Shown here: positions 1-12,835 of the stretch, piece by piece | Position numbering within the stretch: position 1 is the first letter of the stretch | Layout of the letters: every line of letters begins with the position of its first letter | Assembly (NCBI GenBank): GCA_005656395.1 | Contig: SRSI01000037.1 | Span: forward strand, 1-64,000 | DNA length: 64,000 nt | Direction of reading: 5' to 3' | DNA from: Strongyloides papillosus | Taxonomy: Eukaryota > Nematoda > Chromadorea > Rhabditida > Strongyloididae | Notes under the pieces: generated by a model | What the model was told of the DNA's origin: nothing | The model's input: the letters and a program-made list of their open reading frames with translations, nothing else | Database searches by the model: none | Translations under genes and position numbers: made by a program

Positions 1-1896
1 CTTGCAGTTCTTAGCAACTAATGGATAAATTCTTTCTCCAATCATTTGTTTTTGTTCCTATAATAATAATAATTAATATAAAAATAAAATAAATAATAAA
101 CTTACTTGAACAGAAGCCTTAGATAAGGTGTAAGCAGTTAATGGTTCTTGAGGACCACTTTGATAGATTTCTTGTTGCATCTGTGCCATAGGTTGGTTGG
201 CTGGACGTTGTTGCATACCATAATAATTTGGATGCATATTTTGTTTTCCTTGCATTGGAGGGTTAACTGCAGGTCCACGAACCATAGGTTGTTGTGGCAT
301 GTTAGATCTTTGCATGCGTTGGTTATATTGACGTGGTGCATTTTGACCTCCACCTTGTGGACGATTTCCTCTTACATTTTGATTTTGATAATTTCCTTGC
401 ATTGGATAATTTTGTGGGTTTCCATTGAATCCTCCAGCATTTTGGTAATTATTCCACCTTGGAGCATTATTTCTAACTTGTCCTGCATTGACACCTGAGG
501 GTCCAAAGTGTCCACGTCCATTTTGCATTGGAGCATTAAGATAAAAACCTCCTGGATGGTGGTTACCATAAACTGGTGGAATTTGAGCATTCATTCTATT
601 GTAAGGGAATGTTCTTAAGTATTGAGTAGCCAATTGAGCCTTTCTCTCTTCTTTTCTTTGAGCAAGAGCAACATAAAGTGGCTTTGATCCAAACATTTTA
701 CCGTTCATTTCAGTTACTGCCTTTGTGGCATCAGAGCGAGACTCGTAGCAAACAAAACCAAATCCTTTAGAACGATCTTGTTCATCTCTCATGATTTTGG
801 CTGAGGTAATGGTACCGAATCCTTCAAATTGTTGACGGAGTTGTTCATCAGTGACGGTATCATCTAAGTTCTTAACATACAAATTGACACCCTCAAACTT
901 GGCAAGACGTTCTCTTTTTTGCATTTCATGTTTTTGTTTTAACTCATGTAATCTATCATTCTTCTTTTGAGCACATCCAACATAAAGTTTTTTGTCTGAA
1001 TTAGGAACAACACTATCATTCATCTCAGCAACAGCTTTAGAAGCTGATTCAGCATCTTTGAAGCAAACAAAACCGAATCCTTTGGATTTTCCATCGTCGG
1101 TCTTCATGACGACAGCAGAAGTAATTTCGCCAAACTTGGAGAACATCTTCATTAAAGAATCATCATCAATCTTGTCATCGAAATTCTTGACATAAACATT
1201 GGTGAAGTTTTTCTGGTCTGAAGAGTTATCCTTTTTGCGAAGATCACGTTGGATAAACTTTCCAACGTAGACTTTCTTTCCGTCCAAAAGCATACCATTG
1301 ACACGATCAATAGCCTTTTGGGCAGATTCTTCAGTTTCAAAGTGAATAAATCCGTATCCCAATGAGACACCGTTCTCATCAGTAGCTACCTTGCAAGAAA
1401 GGATGTTTCCAAACATAGAGAATGTATCATAGATAGATTTGGTGTCAATTGATTTATCCATGTTTTTGATGAAAACATTTCCAGCTCCGGAGCGGCGGAG
1501 AGATGGATCACGTTGTGACCACATAATTCTCATTGGTCTTCCCATGAGTGGTTCGAAATTCATGGTATCCAAAGCCATTTCAGCATCCTCAATCTTTTCA
1601 AAGTTGACGTAAGCATATCCAAGAGAATTACGGGTGACGGTGTCACGACAAACACGAATGGAGATAACAGTTCCAGCTGTACTGAATTGAGAGAAGAGTA
1701 CAGACTCAGAAACATCAGGATGAAGATCTCCAACATAAAGGGAAGCGGATTGGTAAGAACGTTGTCCAGCGTTACCATTTGAAGTATTGTTGTTAGTGCC
1801 AGCAACAGCTCCATTGGCTGTTCCATTTCCAGAAGCACCAGTTTGAGCAACTTTGGCTTGAGTATTTTGTTCAGGAATTTGTGTAGCAACAGACAT
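1..1896 (-). CDS. pab-1: Cytoplasmic poly(A)-binding protein, 3' end beyond the left edge
   Basis: The product binds mRNA poly(A) tails and links them to translation factors. Four RRMs are seen at about residues 52-128, 140-215, 232-308 and 335-410, each with RNP motifs such as LYVGDL, VFIKNM, VYVKNF, LYVKNL and KGFGFV. A Pro/Gln/Asn/Gly-rich linker with repeated MQ and NY motifs follows. The first exon ends at 106 with a GTAAG donor. A 48-bp intron (58-105) leads to a second exon at 57-1 that reads [16 protein letters not shown], the start of the PABC/MLLE peptide-binding domain, so the gene continues left of the window. An open frame running through the intron to 73 is not the true C-terminus. 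Upstream of the ATG, a 5'UTR intron (donor near 1998, acceptor near 1905) or a trans-splice acceptor is visible. Family identity is certain; the symbol follows C. elegans usage. Confidence 0.96.
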
Positions 1897-4598
1897 GATT
1901 CTAACTAAAATGGAAAAGTTAATTTAAATATGGATGGTGACGTGTAAACAATATATAGAGTACGAAGGTTAGTTTTTTACACGATAAAATAAACTTACCC
2001 TTTCAATTCAAATTGAATCTAATAAATTTTTTTTTGATTTTTTAGATTTTTTTTGTTTTTTTTAGATTTTTTTAATATAGTATAACGACAACCAACAAAG
2101 ACCTTCTAAAAATGTTTAGGAAGGAAACTCTGTTCGTGTTACGAAGTCTGAAAAGAACCTCCGTTAAAAATGCAAAGAAAAAGAAGACGTGGAAATTGGA
2201 ACGATAAAAATTATATACTCCTGCAACGAAAACTACGGTGTGTCGTGGAGAAGCATACTACATAATTAATCATAAGATCAGAGGTATGTGATACGTATTA
2301 AATAAAAAACAATTAGGCTTCTACATGCAAGAAAATAGAAATAAACAACAAGTGCTGTTATGTATGATGGAACCAATCTATTAATAAAAACAAATCTTGG
2401 ATAATAAATAAAATATACAAAAATAGAAAGTGTTTAAGTACCCTGTAAATTTAAATAAATGTTATCATTTTTCCTAATTGAATATAAGATACAAAAGGCC
2501 ACACCCTAAATGCAAAAAACAAAAGTAAAAAAACGGTATGATATAGACAATAAAATAAAATTAAAAATGATGCCGAGTGAGATTAAACACAACAAACTAA
2601 AAATTGATTCTCCTCTTAAATATTACTTGATATTAAAAAAGCCAATATTTAAAGATAAACAAAGTAACTATATATCATTTCATATCTAACAATATGAAGT
2701 ATATTTTCTCAACTATGCATATATAAAATTCATTACGACTTTTTAAATGGAGCATCAAACACCATCAAATAATAACAGTATTTAAAGCGCAATGAATAAA
2801 TTTAATAAATGTCGATGAACACATAACAAAAATATTTTCATTATCGTGCAAATGTGAGTGAAAAAAAATATTGTTCTAGTAAATTATTGATGTTGTTTAT
2901 GACAATAGTCTTTTGTTGGTTAAAAACAAGCCCAACATTAAGCTGAGGTATGATAAGCCATATTAATATGACGCTTTAACTAATTAAAACAAGTAAAACA
3001 CAGAGAAAGTAAAAAATAATTGAAGGATAATTTTTAGCTTAAAGGTCCCCTCGTTAATGAACTTAATAAGCTTTTATTATAGCTACAAAGACTAATTGTA
3101 CAGTAAATAGGGATAAATCATCATATTTAGATTTAATTCGTTGTATTAAAATAATTATTTTTTGCAATGTTCATTTTTTGCTTAAATATGGCCAAAGTTA
3201 TATTTAATTAAGCAGTGATGATTAAATAAGGAAAAAATTGATTAAATAATCAATTTTTGATAATCAACTTACACAGTAACAACCACATATTTACCGTAAA
3301 AAAAGAAAATGCTTTTATCATCTTCAAATAAAGCAAAAGTAATAATGTTGGTTGTACTAAAAACAAATGTTAACCTACTTTTCTAACTTTAATTTTTTTT
3401 AAATTTGGTACATTGCTCAATAATGGTATTAAATATATGTTGAGATTCAAAAAATTAAAAAAAGCGAAGGAATTTAAGCTAAAACCGTAAAGTATGGGCC
3501 CTTAAAATAAAGTTTCATTTAATTGAACGTTGCACACATGAAATATAAATAATAATATTTTAAAAGATTTGAATGTACCATGACGTCAGCTGATGCATAT
3601 TTAACGATTAGTGGGGTGTTGTTTAGCAGTTATAACATTAATCGAGGGAATAGGGTTGACAGACAAATTTTTAATAAAAATGAAAAAATAACAAAAAAAA
3701 TACATATTAAAAATAAAAAATTTAACAAGCAAGAAAAAAAGAAATAATGTTTTATTAATTATGAAAAAATAGTGTATATAATGACTACTCTGCCTTTATC
3801 AAACAATGTTATAATGTGTTAATACAATATGGGTGATAGATAAAGTGTATACTAGAGAATAAAAGCCTTGGAATGAAGCTTATTCAAATAAATATATGTT
3901 TTATGTTACTTAGGTGAAATTGGATTACCGCATTTTATATCAAATAATGGAGAATTTAAAGGGGATTTTTTATTTTTTTTCTTGACTCCTACAAAATTAA
4001 TGTAAGTTTATTTCAATATTAAATTGACGCATTGAAAATTGTAAATAGAAATCCTTGTAAATAAAGATTTTGGACAATTTTGATGCAATAGTATATTTGT
4101 AGTACTACACTTTGCTTCAAATGGTAAATGTTTTACATTGAAGTTCTGAAAACTACAGACAAAGTTATAATTTTGTTTTATGGCATTAAAATTTTGTGTT
4201 TTCAGACAGATTTTGTAAGAATATAAAAATATATATTAAGAAGGGGAAGCAAGTAATTTATTTGCAAAAAAAGGAAGAGTTTTAAATAAAAAAATATGGC
4301 AATGAAAAATACTATGTGTCTCGAAATACACTAACAGTGTTGCTGTAGAAAATAACAAATTGAGAGAGTATGTAAAAATGTAGATAGTGATCAATGTATG
4401 TTTAAATTCTATGTTATTGCATGTTATAACAATTGAAAGAAGTATGTGACATGTAGAAGAAATGGAAATATTTGTTGACTCAAAAATGTCTATATATCAA
4501 CTATAGTATTAAATGTTTATATTGTATATATTTTTAAATAAATTAAAATGCAATGCCTTAAACTAATTAAAAAATGCAGGAGATTTTTGTTTGATTTA
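1897..4598. other. Intergenic region, AT-rich
   Basis: No convincing coding frame or RNA gene was seen in this 2.7 kb between two minus-strand genes. The right part is the downstream side of the HMG-box gene; the left part must hold the PABP promoter and leader. A CRE-type palindrome TGACGTCA sits at 3581-3588 in a short stretch of more complex sequence (about 3575-3665). Confidence 0.6.
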
Positions 4599-5213
4599 TC
4601 ACCAACCAAATTCTTGACGTAAATTATCTGTAGGAAACATATAAGAAAATTCTTGTTCTGCATTATCCTTTAGGTATTTTGCTTCATCTTTTGTTATATA
4701 CATGTCAATTAATTGTTGAGACATACTATAGAAGAATGGAGTGTTATCTTCAACTGAAGATTGATATCTATAATTTAGTGTTTGATGCTGCCAATCTTGT
4801 TGCTTGTATTGTGTTCTTTTAATCTTAACCGTTTCCTTAGTATACTTGAAATCTGGATATTTTCTATAGTGTTCTTCACGGATTCTTTCAGCCTCTATAA
4901 TGTATTTTTGTTTTTCAAATTCTGGTAATTGTTTCCATTGGATACCGAGTATTCTTGATAATTCAGAATTTAATACACCCGGATTCATTGCTGCTGTTGT
5001 ACTTCGATGCTTTTTTGACCATAACATAAAAGCATTCATAGGTCTTCTGACTCTTCTTTTATTAACTAAAAAGAAATTTAGTAACAGCAAAGTAAAAGAA
5101 AATTTACTTTCACGTCTAATTCTTTTGCAATCATCACAACGGCATCCTTGAGGGTGATTTAATGGAAATTGAAGTGATGAACAAATATTTTCATTATCTT
5201 CTTGTTCCATCAT
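4599..5213 (-). CDS. SOX-like HMG-box transcription factor
   Basis: A small nuclear DNA-binding protein with one HMG box, beginning RRPMNAFMLWSKKHR and ending near HYRKYPDFKYTK. The RPMNAF and YPDYKY-type ends are hallmarks of the SOX/SRY family, but the middle (TTAAMNPGVLNSELSRILGIQWKQ in pieces) is divergent. The frame is open throughout, but 5066-5107 has a clean GTAAAT donor and a TTTTTAG acceptor (42 bp). It encodes an implausible Phe/Leu run just before the box. I infer an intron, giving about 190 residues, with the HMG box at about 41-109. The N-terminus has a short Cys cluster (CRCDDC). The C-terminal third has no recognisable domain. It could also be a fast-evolving lineage-specific HMG protein rather than an orthologue of a named sox gene. 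Confidence 0.82.
   Translation of the reverse strand: MMEQEDNENICSSLQFPLNHPQGCRCDDCKRIRRESKFSFTLLLLNFFLVNKRRVRRPMNAFMLWSKKHRSTTAAMNPGVLNSELSRILGIQWKQLPEFEKQKYIIEAERIREEHYRKYPDFKYTKETVKIKRTQYKQQDWQHQTLNYRYQSSVEDNTPFFYSMSQQLIDMYITKDEAKYLKDNAEQEFSYMFPTDNLRQEFGW
5066..5107 (-). other. Probable 42-bp in-frame intron of the HMG-box gene
   Basis: On the minus strand the segment starts GTAAAT and ends TTTTTAG. It has no stop codon and is a multiple of three, so a naive frame reads through it. Its size and ends match the other introns of the window. Removing it joins a Glu-Ile-Asn sequence to the basic start of the HMG box. Confidence 0.75.
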
Positions 5214-6619
5214 CCAAATGAAAAATCGTACATATATAAACTAGGAAATAATTTTAGGTGTTAAAAGATCAGTAAAATAAAAATGTACCAAAGATAGATA
5301 TCTTAGAAATATCTACATAGTTATGACATTTTCTTTTATTACTTATAATTCATTCATTGAGAGAGAATATAGTTGATTATTTCCTTTTCATTACTTTTTG
5401 TCCCAATGCAGCTGCATACTTTTGATCAAAATTTATGACAATAGAGTTATACATCACTAAATATGTGTATGATAGCGGTTAAATGTTAAAAAGATAAATT
5501 TAAATAACATTTTTTTGGTATCTTAATTTTGAAATATTAAACACTTTTGAAGTTATCTTTTTAGCCACTTGTATGAGGAATAAAACAAAACAAATCATGA
5601 TTGGTCCATTCGCTAACTTTTTATGATTAAAGATAAAAGAGTATCATGTAATAATGAAGGAATTACAGATATGTAAACAAAAGCCAAATGCCGAAATTAA
5701 TTGAAATATGAAGAGCTTTATGATATTAATGTTTTATGTTTTCAATTTGTTAGAATATTTTATATATATTTTATAAAAAAAGGTTTAAAATTCATTAATG
5801 ATAATTCATCTATAAAATTAAATGAGAACACAAATTTAAAATAACAATACTTAACAGTTTTAGTAAAATTTTTGATTGTAGAATTTAATTATTATACATA
5901 TTTTTTTATTAACATAAACATTTTTTAACATTATAACGTCATTTAACGATAGTTAACACAATTAAATTTATATAATATTATATGATACCAGATGAGCATA
6001 ATAAAATGAGTAAAAAATAGTTATAAAATCTCTGATTCTATTAAATATCGTTTTTTAAAAATGAAAATTCAATTGAAAAAAAATGCAACTCCAGTATATT
6101 CGCATTTACAAAAGTAATTTAGCTTTTTTTATATCGAATATTACAACTTTGAATCATTTTAATAACTTTATTAAAAGATATTAGTTGTAAAATTGCTCAT
6201 TGTTTTTTTATAGTTCAAAAATATGATATAACAGTTTATTAATATAATAGTACTATACTATACAGGGATATAAACAAATAATTATTACTCATTCTCGATA
6301 ATACATTATTTTATCACAACAATTATATAAAAGTTATGATTAAATGTATAAAAATAAATCAAAAGATTATTTTCAATATTTTTATTTATTGTTTTGTCAA
6401 ACTCGTAAATAAAGATATTTACTTGAGTTAAATATTTGAATATCAAATCTTGTTTTATTAACAAATAAAAAAACTATTACTTACAATAATAGTGACTTCA
6501 AAATTACTTGTTAGAATTGTGGTAAAAAACAGCATGAATAATAGAATTCGTTTAATTGTAAAAATAAATATATTTAATATAAATATATAACTGTAATCGT
6601 TAAAACAAGTAAAATGAAT
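5214..6619. other. Intergenic region, AT-rich
   Basis: About 1.4 kb with no supported gene. It contains the promoter of the HMG-box gene and the downstream region of the astacin gene. Only short A/T runs and dispersed stops were seen. Confidence 0.6.
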
Positions 6620-8093
6620 TTATGTTGACATGTATCTGAATGTCAACATATGTTGAGGAATAGTTCCAACATAATTAACAAGCATTTGACTTCCCTCACT
6701 AACAAGGCCTTGGTTTTGAACTTTACCACAAAATGTTGGACCAGTAATAGTTTTATCAATATTGTATTTGATTTGAAGAGCAATTCCTGGGAAACAACGT
6801 TCTGTAGCGTTGAAATATCCTTGGTCGATGTTGATTCTAACTTTTTTATTATTTTCAGCTTGAATTAGGAAGACACAGTTTTTAACTCCTTTTATGCTAA
6901 ATGATTTCACTTGGGATGTTGCTATCATAGTATCTCCCTGACCACATTCTGGTGGATTTTTAGCAAGATCGGCACAAGTTGGGCCTCCTAACATGCTCGG
7001 GCACCTACAAGTACCGCATCTTTTTGGGTCTTCATAGCCTCCATTGCTGCACCTAATACCACCTTTACAAATATTTGAACAATAAATAGAATTAAGTAAT
7101 TTAACATCATTAAATTGCATTTTATCAAATTGTCCAATTGTGTTCAAATATAATCTATTCTTTGGAATCATAGTCAATTGTCCATTAGCACTAAAAGATT
7201 TTTTATCATATTGCATGTGAGAGCCATAATCGTATGGAATTCCAAATGTTTCAGTTTCTGCAATAGAAGATTTATCATAATTATGTCTTTGATTTGGAGC
7301 GACATTCTGAAGAGCAATATCAAGATAATTATCTCTGTCTGGTCTTGATTGTTCATGGAAAAGGCCTAATGCATGGGAGACTTCATGTTGAATAATACCA
7401 TTCCATTCACAACCATGGCCAATACTAACGTCTTGTGGTTTGTTAGTTGAAATTGGTCCAATGTATGAATAGCAACCTTGGCCTGGGAAAAGTCTTAAAC
7501 CTTGTCTGTCATTAAATGGTCTACTTTTCTGGAATGTAAGACATGTTTCTCTTTCCATATTTTTAAAAGCATTATCAACAACACCTTGTGGTATGGGACC
7601 ATCAATATAATAAGGAATTGGGAACTTCCATTTGAAAGGTGAATCTTTCTTATATGCTCTATTTTTTTTGAGCTTATCGACAATTTCTTTTTCAGCTTCG
7701 GGTCCAGTTTTATTAGCTTGTTTTGCTTCTAATCTCATTTTAGCTTCAGAAAGTAAATAGCCGGCTTGATGTTTATTTAAAATCATATCACCTTGGTACA
7801 TACTTGGATTTGACATTGGACCCATATCAAATTTATCGTCATCTTTTGGTGGTTTAACGCCATGAATTTGACTACTTAACTTAACTAATTTTTCCATTGC
7901 TTTTTGATGTTGATCGAATTTTTTTTTACCATTTTCACTCATTTTTTCACGGGTTTGTTGTTGGATTCTTAAACGAGTTAGCTGAAATAACAGTTAAGAC
8001 TTAAAATGTGAGGAAATTTCAACTTACACCTCCAAATACAGCAATGACATGAAAGCACAATAGAATGAACAATACTTTACATAGAGTTATCAT
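6620..8093 (-). CDS. Secreted astacin metalloprotease (astacin-EGF-CUB)
   Basis: A zinc endopeptidase of the nematode NAS family, secreted and made as a zymogen. Two exons: 8028-8093 encodes a signal peptide (MITLCKVLFILLCFH), and after a 46-bp intron (7982-8027) exon 6620-7981 encodes the rest, 475 residues in all. The propeptide carries a GDMIL motif like the family's inhibitory Asp region. The catalytic domain begins near residue 127, with zinc site HEVSHALGLFHE at about 221-232 and a Met-turn (SHMQYD) near 277-282. An EGF-like Cys cluster follows at about 325-360 and a CUB-like domain from about 369 to the end. No thrombospondin repeat follows the CUB, unlike some moulting or hatching astacins. 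All zinc ligands and the catalytic Glu are present, so the enzyme is probably active. Astacins are expanded in Strongyloides, where many act in tissue migration; the role of this copy is not known. Confidence 0.94.
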
Positions 8094-8130
8094 AATTAAA
8101 AATACTATACTTTTTAGAATAAAATTTCTC

Positions 8131-8138
8131 TATTTATA
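8131..8138 (-). promoter_or_regulatory. Putative TATA box of the astacin gene
   Basis: TATAAATA on the minus strand, about 40 bp upstream of the signal-peptide ATG at 8093. This spacing would give a very short leader. Confidence 0.45.
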
Positions 8139-8810
8139 AGAAAAAAAATGTTTGTTATTTATCTAATCCAAGTGAGGCACTTTTATTTCATGGCTTTTAA
8201 TTTCGTCAGCTCAAATAGACAAATAATAACATACAATAATAAAAATATTTTAAATAATACTATGTTTTAACAAGTGCTTTGATTTAAAAAATTGTATTTG
8301 AAATATAATAAAAATAGATTTATTGTGAAATATTTTTATTTAAGTCAATAAATTTATATTTTCTTTAATTCTTGTTGAATATTACGCAGATTTTTATAGA
8401 AATATTTTTAAAACATTATTTTAAATTATGTATGTTTATAATAAAAATATTTATTTATTGAAGCTTTAAATCATTTAATGACCGAAAATATTATTTTTTT
8501 TGTTTATGGATTGCAGTTTTTTTTATCCAAAATTTACTTCTGATTAAAAGAATTTATATTCATTAAAATACTATTGAATATGAACAGCTTAAGTGAAATT
8601 AAGGAAATTTTTTATCATACAACAATTATTAGATAACGGTGCTTCGACTCTATTATTTATTTCGATATTCGTTTTTGAATCGAATCTTGAGAAAAATACA
8701 GGGAGTTCATATTGCACATTTTATTTTACTATAAAAAATGATGAATTTCTACAATTTTTTATTATTTTAACATTTGATAATGATAAGAGATTTAAAGAAT
8801 ACCCTTAATT
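8139..8810. other. Intergenic region
   Basis: AT-rich sequence upstream of the astacin gene. A 71-codon open frame at 8593-8808 (plus) shows no recognisable domain, start context or splice structure, and I do not call it a gene. Confidence 0.5.
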
Positions 8811-9795
8811 GGTAATATTTCTTAACATCAATTGCTTTTAATCATCCTACAAATGGCTATAATTAGTTATTAGACTTACAATTCAAGAAAGTCGTTTGAA
8901 AAACGGTCTGTGACCACCATCAATAACTTAGTTTAAAATCGACTTCTAAGAATGATTTTATGATAAAAATATAAGGAAGAATCTGAACTTGAAAATGAAC
9001 ATAATATCACTAAAAAAATGTATAAAAAGTTACTAATTAGACCTGGCAAACAGGATGATTTAAAAAAAAATTTTGAGTGGTCACAATGAGTGTCTATATG
9101 AAACCAAAATTGCATAAATTTTCAAAAAAGTTATCCTACCAAGGCCACATACTAATAAAAATATTAATAAAAGATTAACATATAGGCAAGCATCAGTTGA
9201 GTGTTTCTGATACAAGAAAAGATTCACATAAGTAATTTCAATCCATGAAATGGTTCTATAAAAAGGAATTCAAATTCCAAAAATTTTTTTCTCTATATCA
9301 AGTACAAAAAAAATGTTATTGAACTAATAATCTAGAAAATTATGTCTATCCACGAGAATTATTAATATCAAATAATAATATTTTCGAGTTATTTATGTAA
9401 AAACCTTAGTATTCTAGTGAAATTATATAACTTCATAAACATTTTTAAAAATTTAATAATTTTGATCACCTTAAAAATTTTAGATTATTTTATATATAAT
9501 CATGTTTAAAGAAATAAAAAAAAGTATTCAACTTGGATATAATAAAGCTCGATGTTTAACTTTTTGTTTACATAATTATCTATCTCATTCTTTTTATATT
9601 TTCTCTGCCTTTAAAACCTCAAAAGAACTTGAAAATCACTGTCTTCTTCTTTTTTATCATTACTGACAATCTAGCGAACCTTATTATATATGTTTTCCTT
9701 AAATTTACACTTGATTTGTTAAATACGTCTATATTTTGACTTTGAAAGAATAATATAAATGCTTCAAAAGCAATTTATTTCAGATTTTATATCAG
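8811..9795 (+). repeat. Dispersed ~1 kb repeat, copy 1 (decayed)
   Basis: This stretch aligns by eye over its full length with 14032-15031 in the same orientation. Shared blocks include TCATCCTAC, TTAGTTTAAAATC, CTTCTAAGAATGAT, CCTACCAAGGC, GTGTTTCTGATACAA, CTCTGCCTTTAAA, and TCATTACTGACAAT. Divergence is substantial, with many substitutions and small indels. Neither copy keeps a long shared frame. It may be a remnant of a mobile element or of a duplicated gene. Confidence 0.8.
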
Positions 9796-11546
9796 TTCGT
9801 AATTCTATATCATCGGCTGCGATTAAAAAACTTGAGAAAATTTATTGTATTGTTAAAGTTTTCGAATTTTTTGTCACTTTAAGAATCCAAATTGTTGGAG
9901 CTGATAATCTTCAAATTTAAATGATTTTTATCACAAAAATTATCACTACTCGTGAAAATGATTATATAAAAAATTTATATTTTTAAAACCTTTTGCAAAT
10001 GGCTAGAGGACAATCAGGAATTTAATTCACTCCAAAAGAGTTTTTATATCGTTTGAAACAACGGTCACTTTAGAAATTCTTCGCTATTAAACATTTCTAA
10101 TTTTGTTTTTGTAAAAGAATCCCTGAAGAATCAAAAAATGATGCACCGAATCAGTTGGCTTCATGCAACAATCTGAAATCAACATTACTTATTTAATCCT
10201 ACTCTATTGACAGTCTCAACTTCATCATTTGCAGAACAACATAACAATTGCTACAGGTTTAGACTTTGTTTTCACTCAAACACACCAGATAAAAAAGGCA
10301 AAATTATAGACAATTTTTCAAAAAATGCGAAAAAAGTCCTACCATTTAAAAAAAAAATTTATTCAAATTAAAAAATGTCAGACGGCAACAAAAATGTTTC
10401 AAAAAACAAAAATATTAGGTTGTCGAAGAAATTTTGTTATTTTTTTACAACAACATATAAATGGTATTTTGAAATAATTCAACATTTATTTAATCTTGAT
10501 ATCTTTTGATGTCATGCTAATCTTAGGGGTCTAACTAATTTTTTTATATATTGTAAAGTACATTATTGAAATTCAATTTCGTGTGAAGTTGTTATGTTTT
10601 AACAAAAATCATTCTTATGAACAATCCACTAACAAAAATAAGTTTAAAAATTTAAAAGAATCATAACAATAATAACGAAAAAAAATTATTATTTAACTAC
10701 ACAAAAAATCAATAATTAAAAATATTATTTTAGTATTTGTTCTTATTTTAGATTAAAATATGTGAAGGTAATTTTTTTACAATAGATAAAAATTCATAAG
10801 TTTGATTTTTAAAGATATTATAATAAAAATTTGGGTTTTCAATGAGTATAATTTTACAAGAAAATATAATTTGTATTAGTTTAAAATATTAAAGCATATT
10901 AAGAAAGATACTATGATATGTTGATAAATGCCATTTGTAAAAGCATTTACAATCTTACTTAAAATTAACTCTTAATCTGATATCTGAAATTTATTGAAAA
11001 AACAACTGAAGTTTTAAAAAAAAATATTGCAGAAAAATAGAAACTTATTTTAATAATTTTTTAATTATTTTTTTAATTTTTTTGTACGAGATAAATGCGA
11101 CAAAATTTGTCGCAAATCAAGAAAATACAAATTTTTTAGGTAAAGAAAATTTATTACATTTTAAACAAAATCGTTGCTCCTTTTTTTATGTGTACCAAAT
11201 CTAAAATTGAGCTCATTATTTATTGTTGAAAGATAGATGACTTTTTATGATCAGTTACTAGTTTTTTGCGATTTTTATGTAAAATGTTTCTTAAAGAATA
11301 TTAATATTTAAATTACTTAAATTAAATTTATATAAAATAAGATTATAATTTAAAAAAATAAATTAAAGTCTTATAAATCTTCTTTTTTTATAAATTATAC
11401 AATAAATAAAAAAAATTATATCAAATTTATATTTAGGATATTTCTAAATGAATAAATTTATTTAACAGTTAAATGTGAACTTAAAGAATTTTGTTTGATT
11501 GTAGAAATATTAAACCCATAAAAAATATAGGTTATATAAATATCTT
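9796..11546. other. Intergenic region with a possible gene remnant
   Basis: Mostly AT-rich sequence with no gene called. A 64-codon open stretch without a start lies at 10177-10371 (plus). It contains a segment reading CYRFRLCFHSNTPDKK and is more complex than the surroundings, so it may be a decayed exon, but I recognise no family. The promoter of the fucosyltransferase lies at the right end, with TATAAATA at about 11534-11541. Confidence 0.4.
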
Positions 11547-11624
11547 TTGGGATGGGAATTTTGCAATATGGAAGGATTATATTCTTATAAAAATATAAAA
11601 CCTACTACAATTATTTTAAAAAAT

Positions 11625-12835
11625 ATGAAAATAAATGTTATATTTTCAAATTATTTAATAATTTATACTTTCTATTTCATAATTCCTTTTGTCAATGGTA
11701 GATCTCCACAAAAACACCGTTTTCCAAAAAATATTGACAAAAATAAAAATGTAAAGCTATGAAAGTATTAAATAATATATATGTTTTGCAGATATACATA
11801 TTACTATGGTCTAATATAAGGGGTAAATCAAGATTTTATTTAAAATGTCCATTATATAAAGAATGCAAATATTCTTTATCACGTCGTGATGTTAAAGTAG
11901 CAGATGTTTTATTATTCAAAGACCTTAAATCTGATCAAAATCACATTCCAAAATATCGTGATCCAAAACAGTTATATGTTTATGTAAACTTTGAACCCAA
12001 ATTAATTATAGATAAAAAGTAAATTATAAATTATAATGCTATTTAATAATTTTCTAGAATAAAAGAAGGATACACATGGAACCATAAAAATTTTTTTAAT
12101 ATGACCTATACATATTCTTCAAGGTCAGATATACAAAAAACGTATTATGGTGAATGGACAAAAGGACCAATAGATAAGTGCTTTACAAAATATTATAAAA
12201 ACATATCAGTAGTTCCGTCAATAAATGATATAAAAAAGAAAAAAAAATATATAGTTTGGACTGTTTCTGATTGCAAAACTGCATCAAAACGAGAAGAAAA
12301 TATTGCAATGCTAAAAAAGTTTATACCAGTAAATCAATTTGGAGCATGCAATCATAGAGTATTTAAGTATGGTATTTTTTCAAAACAGTTTCAAAATTTA
12401 TACGAAAGACATTATTTTTATGTTGCCCTAGAAAACAGTGATTGTGAGGATTACATTAGTGAGAAATATTTCTCAAGAGTACACTTTGATTCTGTACCAA
12501 TAGTAGGATATCGAAAAAGATATGAAAAAATTGCACCAAAAAATAGTTTCATAGCAATGGATGATTTTAAAAGTCCGAAAGATTTGGCTGAGTATCTTTA
12601 TTTTCTCATTAACAATAAAGAAGAATATTTAAAATATTTTAATTATAGAAAAGAAGGATGGAAAATATATGACATTGATAACGCAATGAATAATGTTTGT
12701 TCTCTTTGTAAAAAACTCGTAGAAATGAAGAAATCTGGTCAATTACAAAAATTTCAAAGAACTTATTATGATGCTAGAGAAGATTTTTTATCATGGACTC
12801 AATGTAAAGAAAATGGACGTATTTGGAAAGAATAA
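11625..12835 (+). CDS. Alpha-1,3-fucosyltransferase, GT10 family
   Basis: A Golgi type II membrane enzyme that transfers fucose from GDP-fucose to N-acetylglucosamine-containing glycans. Three exons: 11625-11750, 11792-12018 and 12058-12835, with introns of 41 and 39 bp; the spliced product is 376 residues. The N-terminus has a hydrophobic signal anchor (YLIIYTFYFIIPF). Exon 2 gives the stem and start of the catalytic region (IYILLWSN, ADVLLFKD, QLYVYVNFEP). Exon 3 holds GT10 hallmarks: FNMTYTYSSRSDI, FYVALENSDCEDYISEKYF near residues 238-256, and APKNSFIAMDDFKSPKDLAEYL near 277-298. These match the conserved donor-binding motifs. In-frame ATGs also occur at 11547 and 11568. I chose 11625 because it opens the hydrophobic anchor and lies about 85 bp below a TATA-like box. 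The exact acceptor cannot be told from sequence. Confidence 0.92.

Noticed and set aside
8593..9115. Two open frames (71 and 60 codons) on opposite strands.
   Set aside because: The second lies in the decayed repeat and is not shared by copy 2; the first has no features.
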